Shown in pieces: positions 24,880-34,576 of a stretch of 36,053 bases of DNA; position 1 is the stretch's first letter, and each line of letters begins with the position of its first letter. Where the stretch lies: assembly GCF_003946485.1 (NCBI RefSeq), contig NZ_RHOJ01000026.1, positions 1 to 36,053 on the forward strand, written 5' to 3'. The position numbers and the translations under genes are program-made. Source of the stretch: Lacticaseibacillus jixianensis. Lineage in GTDB: Bacteria; Bacillota; Bacilli; Lactobacillales; Lactobacillaceae. The notes under the pieces were generated by a model that saw only the letters and a list, made by a program, of their open reading frames with translations, was not told where the DNA came from and made no database searches.

Positions 24880-25019
24880 ATCTATATAATACGCTTTTTA
24901 AGTAATAGTAGTAGGGCCTGTGGACCCTGGGGATAAGCATGAGAAACGCGGCAGAATAAGTTATTCACCTGTGGATAACTCTTAGCAAAAGTCGGTGCCG
25001 AATTTGAAAGTTATCCACA
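24880..25019. other. oriC: oriC downstream part: DnaA boxes, DnaA-trio and AT-rich unwinding element
   Basis: Between dnaN and dnaA: DnaA boxes TTATCCACA (25011-25019), TGTGGATAA (24970-24978), TTATTCACC (24961-24969), TGGGGATAA (24928-24936) and a weaker TGTGGACCC (24919-24927). Next to the last comes a GC clamp (GGGCC), then the triplets TAATAGTAGTAG (24903-24914), and then AT-rich DNA to ~24880. This matches the box-GC-trio-unwinding order described for Bacillus subtilis. Confidence 0.75.
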
Positions 25020-25024
25020 TGGCC

Positions 25025-26383
<1,359 letters not shown>

Positions 26384-26489
26384 TTATTGCCCCTCCGCAA
26401 CCGAAAATGTAGTCGAAAGCAGTCGCCAGTCGCCCGCCAATTAAGGTGGACAACTCGCGACATCGCACTTTTAAGTTTAGCATTCAGCC

Positions 26490-26830
26490 TAGGAGTTTTC
26501 CACAGAATCGAAAGTTTTCCACATGTTTCACGTCCAAGAATTGCGACTGTCCCCAGGCAAGGAATAACCTTGTCCCCAGGCCGTGAATAAACCGCGCAGG
26601 ATCAAGATTTTTCCCAGTTATGCACAGCAGGCTGTGAAACCCCAGGCCCGGTGTGATGCATGTTTCACAAGTTTTGAACAGCCTGCGAACAGCTTGTGGA
26701 TAACTTACTCGACAGGGTGTGAATTTGCAGATAAGTCGGGCATTAGCCTGGGGATAATCCAAAAACCGCGAAAAAACGATGACAGGTTGTCCACAGCTTT
26801 GTGCGCAAAGTGGCCAATTTTGTGGACAAT
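26490..26830. other. oriC: oriC upstream cluster of DnaA boxes
   Basis: In the dnaA-rpmH gap: TTTTCCACA at 26496 and 26515, TTATGCACA at 26618, TGTGGATAA at 26695 (consensus), TGGGGATAA at 26749, TTGTCCACA at 26787 and TGTGGACAA at 26821. At least seven boxes, both orientations, with no gene. The gap 26384-26964 contains no other feature except the rpmH promoter. Confidence 0.85.
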
Positions 26831-26858
26831 TCTCGGGGCGGTTTTTTTCAAGGATTCC

Positions 26859-26887
26859 TTGACGTGGCAGGGGACAGTCCGTATAAT
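26859..26887 (+). promoter_or_regulatory. Promoter of rpmH
   Basis: TTGACG (26859-26864), spacer of 17, TATAAT (26882-26887). Leader of about 70 bases to the rpmH RBS AGGAGG. Confidence 0.85.
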
Positions 26888-26964
26888 GAAAAGTTGTTTA
26901 CTGACAATCAGTTATTCGGCGTAGCAATGCGCATTAAATAGCAAACTTAACAGGAGGTGTTCCC

Positions 26965-27105
26965 ATGACCACCAAACGGACTTTTCAACCGAAGAAGCGT
27001 CACCGCGAACGCGTACACGGCTTCATGAAGCGGATGAGCACAAAGAACGGCCGCAAAGTGTTAGCACGTCGCCGCGCCAAGGGCCGCAAAGTATTATCTG
27101 CCTAA
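26965..27105 (+). CDS. rpmH: 50S ribosomal protein L34
   Basis: A 46-residue, highly basic protein: [20 protein letters not shown], then [20 protein letters not shown] and KVLSA. The KRTFQP start and the [14 protein letters not shown] end are diagnostic for L34. RBS AGGAGG, nine bases from the ATG. It normally sits right before rnpA, but here 490 bases of terminator and palindromic elements intervene. Confidence 0.98.
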   Translation: MTTKRTFQPKKRHRERVHGFMKRMSTKNGRKVLARRRAKGRKVLSA

Positions 27106-27107
27106 CC

Positions 27108-27138
27108 AACCACTGACCGCTGTCGGTGGTTTTTTTTG
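27108..27138 (+). terminator. Terminator of rpmH
   Basis: AACCACTGAC and GTCGGTGGTT pair, followed by a run of T. It decouples rpmH from rnpA, usually cotranscribed. Confidence 0.9.
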
Positions 27139-27144
27139 TAAAAA

Positions 27145-27269
27145 GGTGCGTAGAGTTCGCGGTTTTAGCGGGATGGGTAGCCTAGCCTGAGGCATTGCCG
27201 GCGTTTTTTGCCGGCGAGGCCTCAGGCGTAGCTGACCACTCCCGCGTTGCGAACTCGTAGCCCAGTTAG
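27145..27269 (+). repeat. Palindromic element, copy 3 (C1)
   Basis: GGTGCG start; outer stem GAGTTCGC (27153-27160) with GCGAACTC (27249-27256); TTAGCGGGATGG pairs with CCACTCCCGC; inner stem GCCTGAGGC (27185-27193) with GCCTCAGGC (27219-27227); loop stem GCCGGC/GCCGGC. Ends GTAGCCCAGTTAG. Begins six bases after the rpmH terminator. Confidence 0.85.
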
Positions 27270-27274
27270 AAGAA

Positions 27275-27446
27275 GGTACGCAGGGTCGACGCACTTAGCC
27301 CGACAGCTAGCCTAGCTTGACGCCTTACCGCCGTTCTTTGGCGGTGAGGCCGAGGGCGTTGATCAGCCTGTCTCGCAAAGCGAGGTACAGGCTGACATGC
27401 GTAGCAGCTAGTTGCTCGGGCGTTGTCGACCCGGAGCCCGATTACG
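27275..27446 (+). repeat. Palindromic element, copy 4 (C2), with extra hairpin module
   Basis: GGTACGCAGGGTCGAC start; outer stem GGGTCGAC (27283-27290) with GTCGACCC (27425-27432); TTAGCCCGA pairs with GCTCGGGCG. Carries a module at 27361-27406 (CAGCCTGT/ACAGGCTG around CTCGC-AAA-GCGAG), as in copy 1. Ends GGAGCCCGATTACG. Confidence 0.8.
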
Positions 27447-27595
27447 ATGCACCGGCTCGGGCACTGCTGGTCTGCGCCTGCCCTTTCGTGCACTTTTTCC
27501 CATTCTCGCCCGCCTTCTATAGGAAGAACCCGAGAAAACCCGTGCGCCGTAGGGTCTTGTCTTGTATACTAGTAAGCAGATTGTGAGGGAGCGCT

Positions 27596-27955
27596 TTGCG
27601 AAAGTCATACCGCATTAAAAAAGAATCAGAGTTTCAAGATGTGTTTGAAAACGGGGCGTCTGTCGCGAACCGCAATTTTGTGATCTATCACTTGAAGCGG
27701 GACCAGAAGCACTTTCGCGTCGGCATCAGTGTCGGCAAGAAGGTGGGTCACACCGCGGTGATGCGTAACCAGATCAAGCGTTACATCCGCCAGACCTTGC
27801 TCGAGCTCAAGCCCGAGATCGATCCGCAGGCGGATTTTCTCGTGATCGCTCGGCGCAGTGCCAACCAGCTGGACATGGCGGGGACCAAAAAGAACCTGGT
27901 CCACGTGATGAAGCTGGCCGGCCTGCTTGCTGAATCAGAGACAACTACGATATAG
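27596..27955 (+). CDS. rnpA: Ribonuclease P protein component
   Basis: The 119-residue protein that assists the RNase P RNA in maturing tRNA 5' ends. N terminus [16 protein letters not shown] and the RNR-type motif [22 protein letters not shown] are family-typical. Starts with TTG after GAGGGA. TATACT at 27564-27569 is a possible -10 box of its own promoter, needed because rpmH has a terminator; the -35 is weak. Confidence 0.97.
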   Translation: MRKSYRIKKESEFQDVFENGASVANRNFVIYHLKRDQKHFRVGISVGKKVGHTAVMRNQIKRYIRQTLLELKPEIDPQADFLVIARRSANQLDMAGTKKNLVHVMKLAGLLAESETTTI

Positions 27956-27987
27956 CCGCATAACGGCTTTGCTTGGAGGACTTATTC

Positions 27988-28815
27988 GTGAAAAAATCGA
28001 CCAAACGGCTCCTGTTGAGCCTTGGCATTTTGACCTTGGTACTGGTGCTCAGTGCCTGTGGGACGTCGACGGTAACCAAGGCGTCCACTAATCCTTGGGA
28101 CCGGTACGTGATTTACAACGCTGCTCAGTTCGTCTTGTGGCTGGCGAAGATCTCCGGCGGCAACGTCGGGGTCGGGATCATTCTCTTTACCCTGATCATC
28201 CGGATCTTGATCTTCCCGCTCAGCTACTACCAGATCAAGAGCATGAGCAAGCAGCAGGCCATCGCCCCGCAGCTCAAGGAATTGCAGAAGAAGTACAGCT
28301 CTAAGGACACCGAAACTCAGCAGAAGCTGCGCGAAGAGACCCAGAAGTTGTACGCGGAGTCTGGCGTCAACCCAATGATGGGCTGCCTGCCGCTGCTGGT
28401 GCAGATGCCGTTCCTGCTGGCTTTGTACCAGGCGATTTACCGCACGCCAGCGCTGAAGGTCGGCAAGTTCTTATGGATGAACCTGGGCCAGCCTGACCCG
28501 TACTTCGTCATGCCGATCCTGGCCGCGCTGTTCACCCTGGCAACCTCGGTCGTTTCGACCCTCGCCCAGCCGACGCGGACGTCGACCAACTGGATTATGG
28601 CGGCCGTTTCGCCGCTGATGATTTTGTTTGTCGCCTTCACCTTCCCAAGTGCCCTGTCCATTTACTGGGTGGTCACCAACGCCTTTTCACTGGCGCAGAC
28701 GTTCATGCTGCAGAACCCAATTAAGATGAAAAAAGAGCGCGACGAGAAGGCTCAAGCCGAGAAGGACCGCGAAAAAGCCCTGCGCAAAGCTTACAAGCGT
28801 GCACTGAAGAAGTAA
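27988..28815 (+). CDS. yidC: Membrane protein insertase YidC (lipoprotein form)
   Basis: A 275-residue YidC/Oxa1 insertase. The signal peptide ends in a lipobox LSAC (residues ~21-24), so it is a lipoprotein as in Gram-positive SpoIIIJ/YidC. Core helices: LILFTLIIRILIFPLSYYQIKSM with the conserved groove arginine, then MGCLPLLVQMPFLLALYQAI and three more helices, ending in a basic tail (KKERDEKAQAEKDREK). Start GTG 27988 follows GGAGG by eight bases. It is 32 bases after rnpA and 13 before jag, one operon. Confidence 0.97.
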   Translation: MKKSTKRLLLSLGILTLVLVLSACGTSTVTKASTNPWDRYVIYNAAQFVLWLAKISGGNVGVGIILFTLIIRILIFPLSYYQIKSMSKQQAIAPQLKELQKKYSSKDTETQQKLREETQKLYAESGVNPMMGCLPLLVQMPFLLALYQAIYRTPALKVGKFLWMNLGQPDPYFVMPILAALFTLATSVVSTLAQPTRTSTNWIMAAVSPLMILFVAFTFPSALSIYWVVTNAFSLAQTFMLQNPIKMKKERDEKAQAEKDREKALRKAYKRALKK

Positions 28816-28828
28816 TCGGGAGGTTATC

Positions 28829-29566
28829 ATGCCCACTTTCCAAGGAGCCACGATCCAAAAAGCGATCGACGCCGGTCTGAAAGCGATGAAGCAGGACCGC
28901 GCCGCCGTTTCTGTCGAAGTCGTGCAAGAAGGCAAAAAGGGTCTGCTCGGGATCGGGCGCAAACCGGCGATCGTCAACCTGCAGCTCAATCCTGAGCCCA
29001 GTGCTGAACCGAAAAAAGCGTCCGCAACCAAGGTGCACCACCTGCCGTCGCTACCAAAACCGAAACTGCCGGAAGCGCTGCGGCGCGACCAGCCCGTGCG
29101 CGATGACCAAACCGCCATCGCCCTCGTCCAAAGCTACCTCGAGGACATCACAACGCAGCTGCAGATCCCAACCACGATCGACAGCGAGCGCCGCGGTGAC
29201 ACGGTGTGGTTCGCCCTGACGACGGAAAAAGACGCGCTGCTCATCGGCAAACACGGTAAGATCATCAACGCGATCCAGTACCTGGCGCAAACCGAGTTCA
29301 ACCATTATGGTAAGAGCAAATGCACCGTCATGCTGAACGTCGGCGACTACCGCGAGCGGCGCGACGCCGCGGTGCGGCGCTTAGCGGACAAGACGGCGCG
29401 CGAGGTGATCGCGCGTGGCACGGCCGTGTACCTCGACCCGATGCCGACGTTTGAGCGCAAGGCGATCCACCAGGCCCTGGCCGACAACGAGTACGTCGAG
29501 ACCCATTCGGAGGGCCTCGACCCGCGGCGCTACGTCGTGATCACCCCCAAGCGGCGAACTTTTTGA
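28829..29566 (+). CDS. jag: RNA-binding protein Jag/KhpB
   Basis: A 245-residue protein with an N-terminal Jag_N domain (residues 1-52, GATIQKAIDAGLKAM), a basic Pro-rich linker, a KH domain (GKHGKIINAIQYLAQTEFN, ~137-155) and an R3H domain at the end (TFERKAIHQALADNEYVETHSEG). KhpB partners with KhpA in RNA binding and affects cell elongation in streptococci. Cotranscribed with yidC. Its stop codon is overlapped by the -35 box of a promoter for the RNA candidate downstream. Confidence 0.97.
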   Translation: MPTFQGATIQKAIDAGLKAMKQDRAAVSVEVVQEGKKGLLGIGRKPAIVNLQLNPEPSAEPKKASATKVHHLPSLPKPKLPEALRRDQPVRDDQTAIALVQSYLEDITTQLQIPTTIDSERRGDTVWFALTTEKDALLIGKHGKIINAIQYLAQTEFNHYGKSKCTVMLNVGDYRERRDAAVRRLADKTAREVIARGTAVYLDPMPTFERKAIHQALADNEYVETHSEGLDPRRYVVITPKRRTF

Positions 29567-29591
29567 CAGATCGCCGACGATTTTGTATGAT
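29563..29591 (+). promoter_or_regulatory. Promoter at the jag stop codon
   Basis: TTGACA (29563-29568, overlapping the jag TGA), spacer of 17, TATGAT (29586-29591). Predicted start near 29598, upstream of a terminator-ended RNA. Confidence 0.8.
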
Positions 29592-29597
29592 ACAGGC

Positions 29598-29683
29598 AAT
29601 TCAATAAGCGATAAAGTAGTCAAAGTGCTTTGTCCACGCTGATTCTCAACTCTGGGGATGGGCGTGGCGACGCGCTTTTTTTA
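29598..29683 (+). ncRNA. Candidate small RNA between jag and mnmE
   Basis: About 86 bases from a near-consensus promoter to a terminator: AAGTGC (29623-29628) pairs with GCGCTT (29672-29677), CCACGC with GCGTGG inside, a 22-base loop holding CTCTGGGGATGGG, then T7. No open frame with RBS. It could be an independent small RNA or an attenuated leader of mnmE. Confidence 0.55.
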
Positions 29684-29690
29684 TGTTCAA

Positions 29691-29816
29691 GGTGCGCAGA
29701 GGTCGCGCACTTAGCCCGACAGCTAGCCTAGCCATCGGCATTGCCGCGGGCTTTAGCGGCGAGGCCGATGGCGTAGCTAGATGCTCGGGCGTTGCGACCT
29801 CGTAGCCTGATTACGC
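29691..29816 (+). repeat. Palindromic element, copy 5 (C3)
   Basis: GGTGCGCAG start; outer stem GAGGTCGC (29699-29706) with GCGACCTC (29794-29801); TTAGCCCGA with GCTCGGGCG; inner stem GCCATCGGC (29731-29739) with GCCGATGGC (29764-29772). Ends GTAGCCTGATTACG. Confidence 0.85.
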
Positions 29817-29819
29817 CAA

Positions 29820-29851
29820 GGTGCGCAGGGTCGACCCGTAGCCCGATCACG
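29820..29851 (+). repeat. Collapsed (solo) palindromic element end, copy 6 (C3b)
   Basis: GGTGCGCAGGGTCGA is joined directly to CCCGTAGCCCGATCACG, that is, the two ends of the family with the whole interior missing. The outer stem has collapsed to GGGTCGACCC. It follows copy 5 after four bases. Confidence 0.7.
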
Positions 29852-29930
29852 CGAGCCCGTTTACACCCATATGGTGCGGAGCCCGGTTTGAATTTTTCCC
29901 ACCCAATTCACCCAGAAAGAGGTAACCACA

Positions 29931-31319
29931 GTGGCACAGACAGTCACGGAATACGATACGATTGCGGCAATTTCGACGCCGCCTGGCGAAGGCGCGATCT
30001 CCATCGTGCGCCTGTCCGGCGAAACGGCGGTGCAAACGGCCAACAAGCTGTTTAAGGGCAAAGACCTGACCAAAGTGGCGACGAACACCATCAACTACGG
30101 CCACATCATCGATCCGGACACCGGGGCGGTGGTCGACGAGGTGATGGCGTCCGTCATGCGCGCGCCGCACACATACACCTGCGAGGACATCGTGGAGATC
30201 AACTGCCACGGCGGCATTGTCGGCACCAACCGCGTGCTGCAGCTGGTGCTGGGGGCCGGCGCCCGCATGGCCGAGCCCGGCGAATTCACCAAGCGGGCCT
30301 TTTTGAACGGCCGGGTGGACCTGACCGAGGCCGAATCGGTGATGGACCTGATCCGTGCCAAAACGGACCGGGCCATGCAGGTGGCGGTGGACCAGCTGGA
30401 CGGCGACCTGCGCACGCTGATCACCAACCTGCGCCAGGAGATCCTGGAAGTGCTGGCGCAAGTCGAGGTGAACATCGATTACCCGGAGTACGACACCGAC
30501 CAGATGACGACCAAGCTGTTGCGCGAAAAGGCCGAGCTGGTGCTGAGCCGCGTCGACGAACTCCTGCAGACGGCGAACCAGGGTAAGGTGCTGCGTGAGG
30601 GCCTGGCCACGGCCATCGTCGGCCGGCCGAACGTCGGCAAGTCGTCTCTGCTCAACCACATGCTGCAAGAGGACAAGGCAATCGTGACCGACGTCCCCGG
30701 CACCACGCGCGACGTGCTGGAAGAGTACGTCAACGTGCGCGGCGTGCCGCTGAAGCTGGTCGACACGGCCGGCATCCGCAAGACTGAAGACAAGGTCGAA
30801 AAAATCGGTGTGGCCCGCTCCCGCAAAGCCATCGTCCAGGCAGATCTGGTGCTGCTGGTGCTCGATGCCAGCCAGCCGCTGACCGCCGAGGACCGCGAGC
30901 TGATCGCGGCGACGAAGGCTAAAAAGCGCATCGTGGTCCTGAACAAGCAGGACCTGCCGCAGCAGCTCGACCTAGATGAGCTGGCGCAGCTCGTGCCGGC
31001 GGAGCAGCTTATCCGCACCAGCATGCGCGATGCCGCGGGCGTGGCCGCGCTGGACAAGCAGATCACCGCGCTGTTTTTCGGCGGGATCGAAAACAGCCAA
31101 AGCACCGTGATGGTCACCAACGCCCGCCAAAGCGGTTTGCTGCGGCAGGCCAAGGCCAGCCTCAAGAGCGTGCTGGCCGGCATCGACGCGGGGATGCCCA
31201 TCGACCTCGTCCAAATCGACATGACCGCCGCCTGGGACAAACTCGGCGAGATCACCGGCGATGCCGCCCCGGATGAGCTGATCACGCAGCTGTTTAGCCA
31301 ATTCTGCTTGGGTAAGTAA
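29931..31319 (+). CDS. mnmE: tRNA uridine-5-carboxymethylaminomethyl GTPase MnmE
   Basis: The 462-residue GTPase that, with MnmG, modifies the wobble uridine of several tRNAs. N-terminal tetrahydrofolate-binding domain ([22 protein letters not shown]), helical domain with the G domain inserted ([15 protein letters not shown] ~225, DTAGIR ~275, NKQD ~340), and the C-terminal CLGK tip whose Cys is the conserved residue. GTG start after AAAGAGG. Ends directly against palindromic element copy 7. Confidence 0.98.
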   Translation: MAQTVTEYDTIAAISTPPGEGAISIVRLSGETAVQTANKLFKGKDLTKVATNTINYGHIIDPDTGAVVDEVMASVMRAPHTYTCEDIVEINCHGGIVGTNRVLQLVLGAGARMAEPGEFTKRAFLNGRVDLTEAESVMDLIRAKTDRAMQVAVDQLDGDLRTLITNLRQEILEVLAQVEVNIDYPEYDTDQMTTKLLREKAELVLSRVDELLQTANQGKVLREGLATAIVGRPNVGKSSLLNHMLQEDKAIVTDVPGTTRDVLEEYVNVRGVPLKLVDTAGIRKTEDKVEKIGVARSRKAIVQADLVLLVLDASQPLTAEDRELIAATKAKKRIVVLNKQDLPQQLDLDELAQLVPAEQLIRTSMRDAAGVAALDKQITALFFGGIENSQSTVMVTNARQSGLLRQAKASLKSVLAGIDAGMPIDLVQIDMTAAWDKLGEITGDAAPDELITQLFSQFCLGK

Positions 31320-31445
31320 GGCTGCGGAGGGTCTGCGTACTTAGCCCGACAGCTAGCCTAGCTTCAGGCATTGCCGGTGTACTTTGCCGGCGAGGCCTGA
31401 AGCGTAGCTAGATGCTCGGGCGTTGCAGACCCGGAGCGCAACTAC
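31320..31445 (+). repeat. Palindromic element, copy 7 (C4), abutting the mnmE stop
   Basis: Starts on the base after the mnmE stop. Outer stem GGGTCTGC (31329-31336) with GCAGACCC (31425-31432); TTAGCCCGA with GCTCGGGCG; CTAGC with GCTAG; inner stem GCTTCAGGC (31361-31369) with GCCTGAAGC (31395-31403). Ends CGGAGCGCAACTAC. Confidence 0.85.
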
Positions 31446-31470
31446 AGTCTGCGGAGCGGGATGCTGCCTT

Positions 31471-31594
31471 GTAGTTGCGCTCCGCGGGGCAACGCGGGAG
31501 TGGCTAGCTACGGCGCTGGCCTCGCCGCCAAAAAGCGGCGGCAATGCCATCACCTAGGCTACCCATCCCGCTAAGTGCGCCCCGCTCCGCAGCC
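31471..31594 (-). repeat. Palindromic element, copy 8 (C5), converging on copy 7
   Basis: Minus strand: GGCTGCGGAG start (31594), outer stem GCGGGGC/GCCCCGC (31579-31585 with 31484-31490), TTAGCGGGATGG with CCACTCCCGC, GCCGCC/GGCGGC inner stem. Its end CGGAGCGCAACTAC (31484-31471) is a 14-bp perfect inverted repeat of the end of copy 7. Confidence 0.8.
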
Positions 31595-31639
31595 TCGCCC
31601 CTTCGAACATTTTCCAACCATCAAAGGAGTTTCTCTAAT

Positions 31640-33553
31640 ATGCCAGAGCCAAAAGTACGTGAATACGAAGCCGCCGCCTACGACGTGGTGGTCGTTGGGG
31701 CCGGGCATGCCGGCTGTGAGGCCGCGCTGGCCGCGGCGCGCATGGGGCAAAAGACCCTGCTGATCACCATCAGCCTGGAAATGCTGGCCTTCATGCCGTG
31801 CAACCCGTCCGTGGGGGGGCCGGCCAAGGGCGTCGTCGTGCGCGAGATCGACGCGTTGGGCGGTGAAATGGGCCGCAACATCGATAAGACCTACATTCAG
31901 ATGCGCATGCTGAACACCGGCAAGGGCCCGGCCGTCCGGGCGCTGCGAGCGCAGGCGGATAAGGCCGCCTACCACCGCTCGATGAAGGACACGATCGAAA
32001 ACCAGGCCAACCTCGACTTGCGCCAGGGCCTCGTTGAGCGCCTGCTGGTCGAAGACGGCACCTGCGTCGGCGTCGTGGCCGCGACCGGAGCGCGGTACCG
32101 CGCCAAGAGCGTGGTGCTGACCGCCGGCACGTCTTCGCGCGGCAAAATCATTATCGGCGAGCTGATGTACTCGTCCGGCCCGAACAACTCGCTGCCTTCT
32201 ATCAAGCTGTCCGAGGACCTCGAAAAGCAGGGCTTCAAGCTCCGCCGCTTCAAGACCGGGACGCCGCCGCGCGTGGACGGCAACTCGATCGATTTTACCC
32301 AAACCGAGGAGCAGCCCGGCGACGTCACGCCGCACGCGTTTTCCTACGAGACGCCTGATTCCGTGTACCTGAAGGACCAGCTGTCGTGCTGGATGACCTA
32401 CACCAATGAGACCACCCACACGATCATCCGCGCCAACCTCGACCGCGCGCCAATGTTCTCCGGCGTGATCAAGGGCGTGGGGCCGCGCTACTGCCCGTCC
32501 ATCGAGGACAAGGTGGTGCGCTTCGCCGATAAGCCGCGCCACCAGCTCTTCCTGGAGCCTGAGGGCCGCGACACCGAGGAGTACTACGTCGGCGACTTTT
32601 CCACCTCGATGCCCGAAGAGATCCAGCTGAAAATGCTGCATTCCGTTGCCGGCCTGCAGCACGCCGAGCTGATGCGGCCGGGCTACGCGATCGAGTACGA
32701 CGTCATCGAGCCTTGGCAGCTGACCGCGACCATGGAGACCAAGGTGGTCAAAAACCTCTTCACAGCGGGCCAGATGAACGGCACCAGCGGCTACGAGGAG
32801 GCGGCCGGCCAAGGGATCATGGCCGGCATTAACGCCGCCCTGCGCGCCCAGAATAAGCCTGGCTTCACGCTGAAACGCTCCGACGCCTACATCGGGGTGA
32901 TGATCGACGACCTGGTCACCAAGGGCACCAACGAGCCGTACCGGCTGCTGACGAGCCGCGCCGAGTACCGCCTGATCCTGCGCCACGATAACGCGGACCT
33001 GCGGCTGACCGCCATGGGTCACCAGCTGGGGTTGATCTCAGACGCCCGCTTCGCCCAGTTTGAGGCGAAAAAGGCCGCCATTGAAGGCGAGATCAAGCGC
33101 CTCGAGACGACCCGCCTGAAGCCAAGCCAGGTCAACGACTGGCTGGCCAGCATCAACGCCGCACCGCTCAAGGACGGGGTGCTGGCCAGTGACTTCCTGC
33201 GCCGGCCGGAGGTGACCTATGCAGACCTGATGCAGTTTATCCCGCTGGTCCAGCCGCTGGATCACTACGTTACCGAGGAAGTCGAGATCTCCCTGAAATA
33301 CGCGGGCTACATCGAAAAGGAAAAGCAGAGCATCGCCCGCCTGGAGCGCATGGAAGCCAAGAAGATCCCTGCACGGATCGACTACGCGGCCATCAACGGC
33401 CTGGCCACCGAGGCGCGCCAGAAGCTGGCCAAGATCCAGCCAGAGACGCTGGCGCAGGCCAGCCGCATCAGCGGGGTCAACCCGGCCGACGTCGCGATCC
33501 TGTCCGTTTACATCGAACAGGGCCGCATCGCCAAGGTCGCGCCCGGCGCCTGA
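31640..33553 (+). CDS. mnmG: tRNA uridine-5-carboxymethylaminomethyl modification enzyme MnmG
   Basis: A 637-residue FAD enzyme, partner of MnmE. Rossmann FAD site [22 protein letters not shown] at the N terminus, family blocks [11 protein letters not shown] and TGTPPRVDG, the NAD-site and the C-terminal helical domain ([13 protein letters not shown], ~535) are all present. ATG 31640 after AAAGGAG; an upstream frame would add 32 residues coded by the palindromic element. Separated from mnmE by 320 bases of element DNA. Confidence 0.98.
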   Translation: MPEPKVREYEAAAYDVVVVGAGHAGCEAALAAARMGQKTLLITISLEMLAFMPCNPSVGGPAKGVVVREIDALGGEMGRNIDKTYIQMRMLNTGKGPAVRALRAQADKAAYHRSMKDTIENQANLDLRQGLVERLLVEDGTCVGVVAATGARYRAKSVVLTAGTSSRGKIIIGELMYSSGPNNSLPSIKLSEDLEKQGFKLRRFKTGTPPRVDGNSIDFTQTEEQPGDVTPHAFSYETPDSVYLKDQLSCWMTYTNETTHTIIRANLDRAPMFSGVIKGVGPRYCPSIEDKVVRFADKPRHQLFLEPEGRDTEEYYVGDFSTSMPEEIQLKMLHSVAGLQHAELMRPGYAIEYDVIEPWQLTATMETKVVKNLFTAGQMNGTSGYEEAAGQGIMAGINAALRAQNKPGFTLKRSDAYIGVMIDDLVTKGTNEPYRLLTSRAEYRLILRHDNADLRLTAMGHQLGLISDARFAQFEAKKAAIEGEIKRLETTRLKPSQVNDWLASINAAPLKDGVLASDFLRRPEVTYADLMQFIPLVQPLDHYVTEEVEISLKYAGYIEKEKQSIARLERMEAKKIPARIDYAAINGLATEARQKLAKIQPETLAQASRISGVNPADVAILSVYIEQGRIAKVAPGA

Positions 33554-33562
33554 TAACGAACG

Positions 33563-33606
33563 AAAGACGACCTCACTCAGGTTTTGCTGAGTGAGGTCGT
33601 CTTTTT
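33563..33606 (+). terminator. Terminator of mnmG
   Basis: AAAGACGACCTCACTCA pairs perfectly with TGAGTGAGGTCGTCTTT, followed by more T. It also faces the convergent kinase gene, for which the mirrored A-run could serve. Confidence 0.95.
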
Positions 33607-33649
33607 GTTGCTAGCGCGGTCAACCGGGGATGTCTAGACCGCAATGTAG

Positions 33650-34354
33650 TTAGGCGCGCTTAGCCTGAATGGCCTTGAACTGGGCCGGCGGCAGCTTGCC
33701 GAGTTCGACGAGCTTGCCTTCGATCTGATCAAGCACGGCGTTGCGGTCGTCATGGTCGTTCACGAAGTCGTACTTGTCGCGGTCGACCGTCAGCAGCGTG
33801 GAGCGGGTGTAGCCCTTGGACCAGTCGCGGTAGGCGGCGTTGACCCGGTGGTAGTAGTCGACCAGTTCCGGCTTTTGGCGGATGTCTTCCATCTCGCGCC
33901 CGCGGCCCTGGATCTCGTCGATTTCGTGCTCGGGATCGATTTTCAGGTACACTGCCAGGTCCGGCATGCCGTTCCACGGACTGCCGTTGACGTTGGCCTG
34001 CATTTCCTGGGAAAGGGTGACGTAAACGTTGAAGTCGACGTCATCGATCTCACCGTTTTTGTGCAGCTGGCTGGCCATCACAAAGTCGGATTCCAGGGAT
34101 GAATCCATGACCGCATTCTCCTCCAGGATGGCTTTTTTCAGCTGCTGGTAGCGGAACGTGAGAAAGGCGATCTGGAGAATGGTGCCCGTCGTCTTGCGGC
34201 TGTCTTCGCCGGCGGAGTAAAACTTCTGCAACATGTTGGCAATCATGCCGTTGCCTTCGACGTCCTCATAAAACGCTGAGGAGTTCAGATCCTGTGACAG
34301 GATTTTCGTGAGGGAGGTCTTACCCGCACCGATACTTCCGAGGATATAGATCAT
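33650..34354 (-). CDS. Deoxynucleoside kinase (dNK/dGK-dAK type)
   Basis: A 234-residue kinase of the deoxynucleoside kinase family, which phosphorylates deoxyadenosine/deoxyguanosine in the salvage pathway. P-loop LGSIGAGKTSL at residues 5-15; EDVEGNG carries the catalytic-site Glu region; MDSSLESDFV (~83-92) matches the DRS-type motif, and the lid region is GRGREMEDIRQ (~152-162). It is cytoplasmic. A TATAAT on the minus strand (34408-34403) is a likely -10. Purine vs pyrimidine preference cannot be told. Single gene, convergent with mnmG. Confidence 0.92.
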   Translation of the reverse strand: MIYILGSIGAGKTSLTKILSQDLNSSAFYEDVEGNGMIANMLQKFYSAGEDSRKTTGTILQIAFLTFRYQQLKKAILEENAVMDSSLESDFVMASQLHKNGEIDDVDFNVYVTLSQEMQANVNGSPWNGMPDLAVYLKIDPEHEIDEIQGRGREMEDIRQKPELVDYYHRVNAAYRDWSKGYTRSTLLTVDRDKYDFVNDHDDRNAVLDQIEGKLVELGKLPPAQFKAIQAKRA

Positions 34355-34546
34355 GACTCTGCTTCTTTCTGTTGGCGTATTTCCGAGACAATAACGCTAT
34401 TCATTATACGCGAAACCGGCCCGTATAACAGCCCTAATATGCCGGATGTTGGCGGTGGGGACCGTCGCGCCCACAAGATGTGGCAGGGCCGGGGATTCGC
34501 GGTTCGCCTTGCTTTAGGAAGAGAGTGCCAGCTGAGCTCGGCCGCA

Positions 34547-34576
34547 CAAAAAAGACCCAGCCCACGGCTGAGTCTC
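34547..34576 (-). terminator. Orphan minus-strand terminator
   Basis: Minus strand GACTCAGCC, loop GTG, GGCTGGGTC, then TTTTTT. No gene ends upstream of it on this strand. Upstream sequence holds further stems (GGACGG/CCGTCC, CCCCC/GGGGG), so a structured small RNA from ~34660 is possible. Confidence 0.65.

Noticed and set aside
31320-31594. Integron attC-like sites for the palindromic elements
   Set aside because: No GTTRRRY/RYYYAAC core pair at the stem foot and no integron integrase nearby. The only integrase belongs to the element at 1422-7012.
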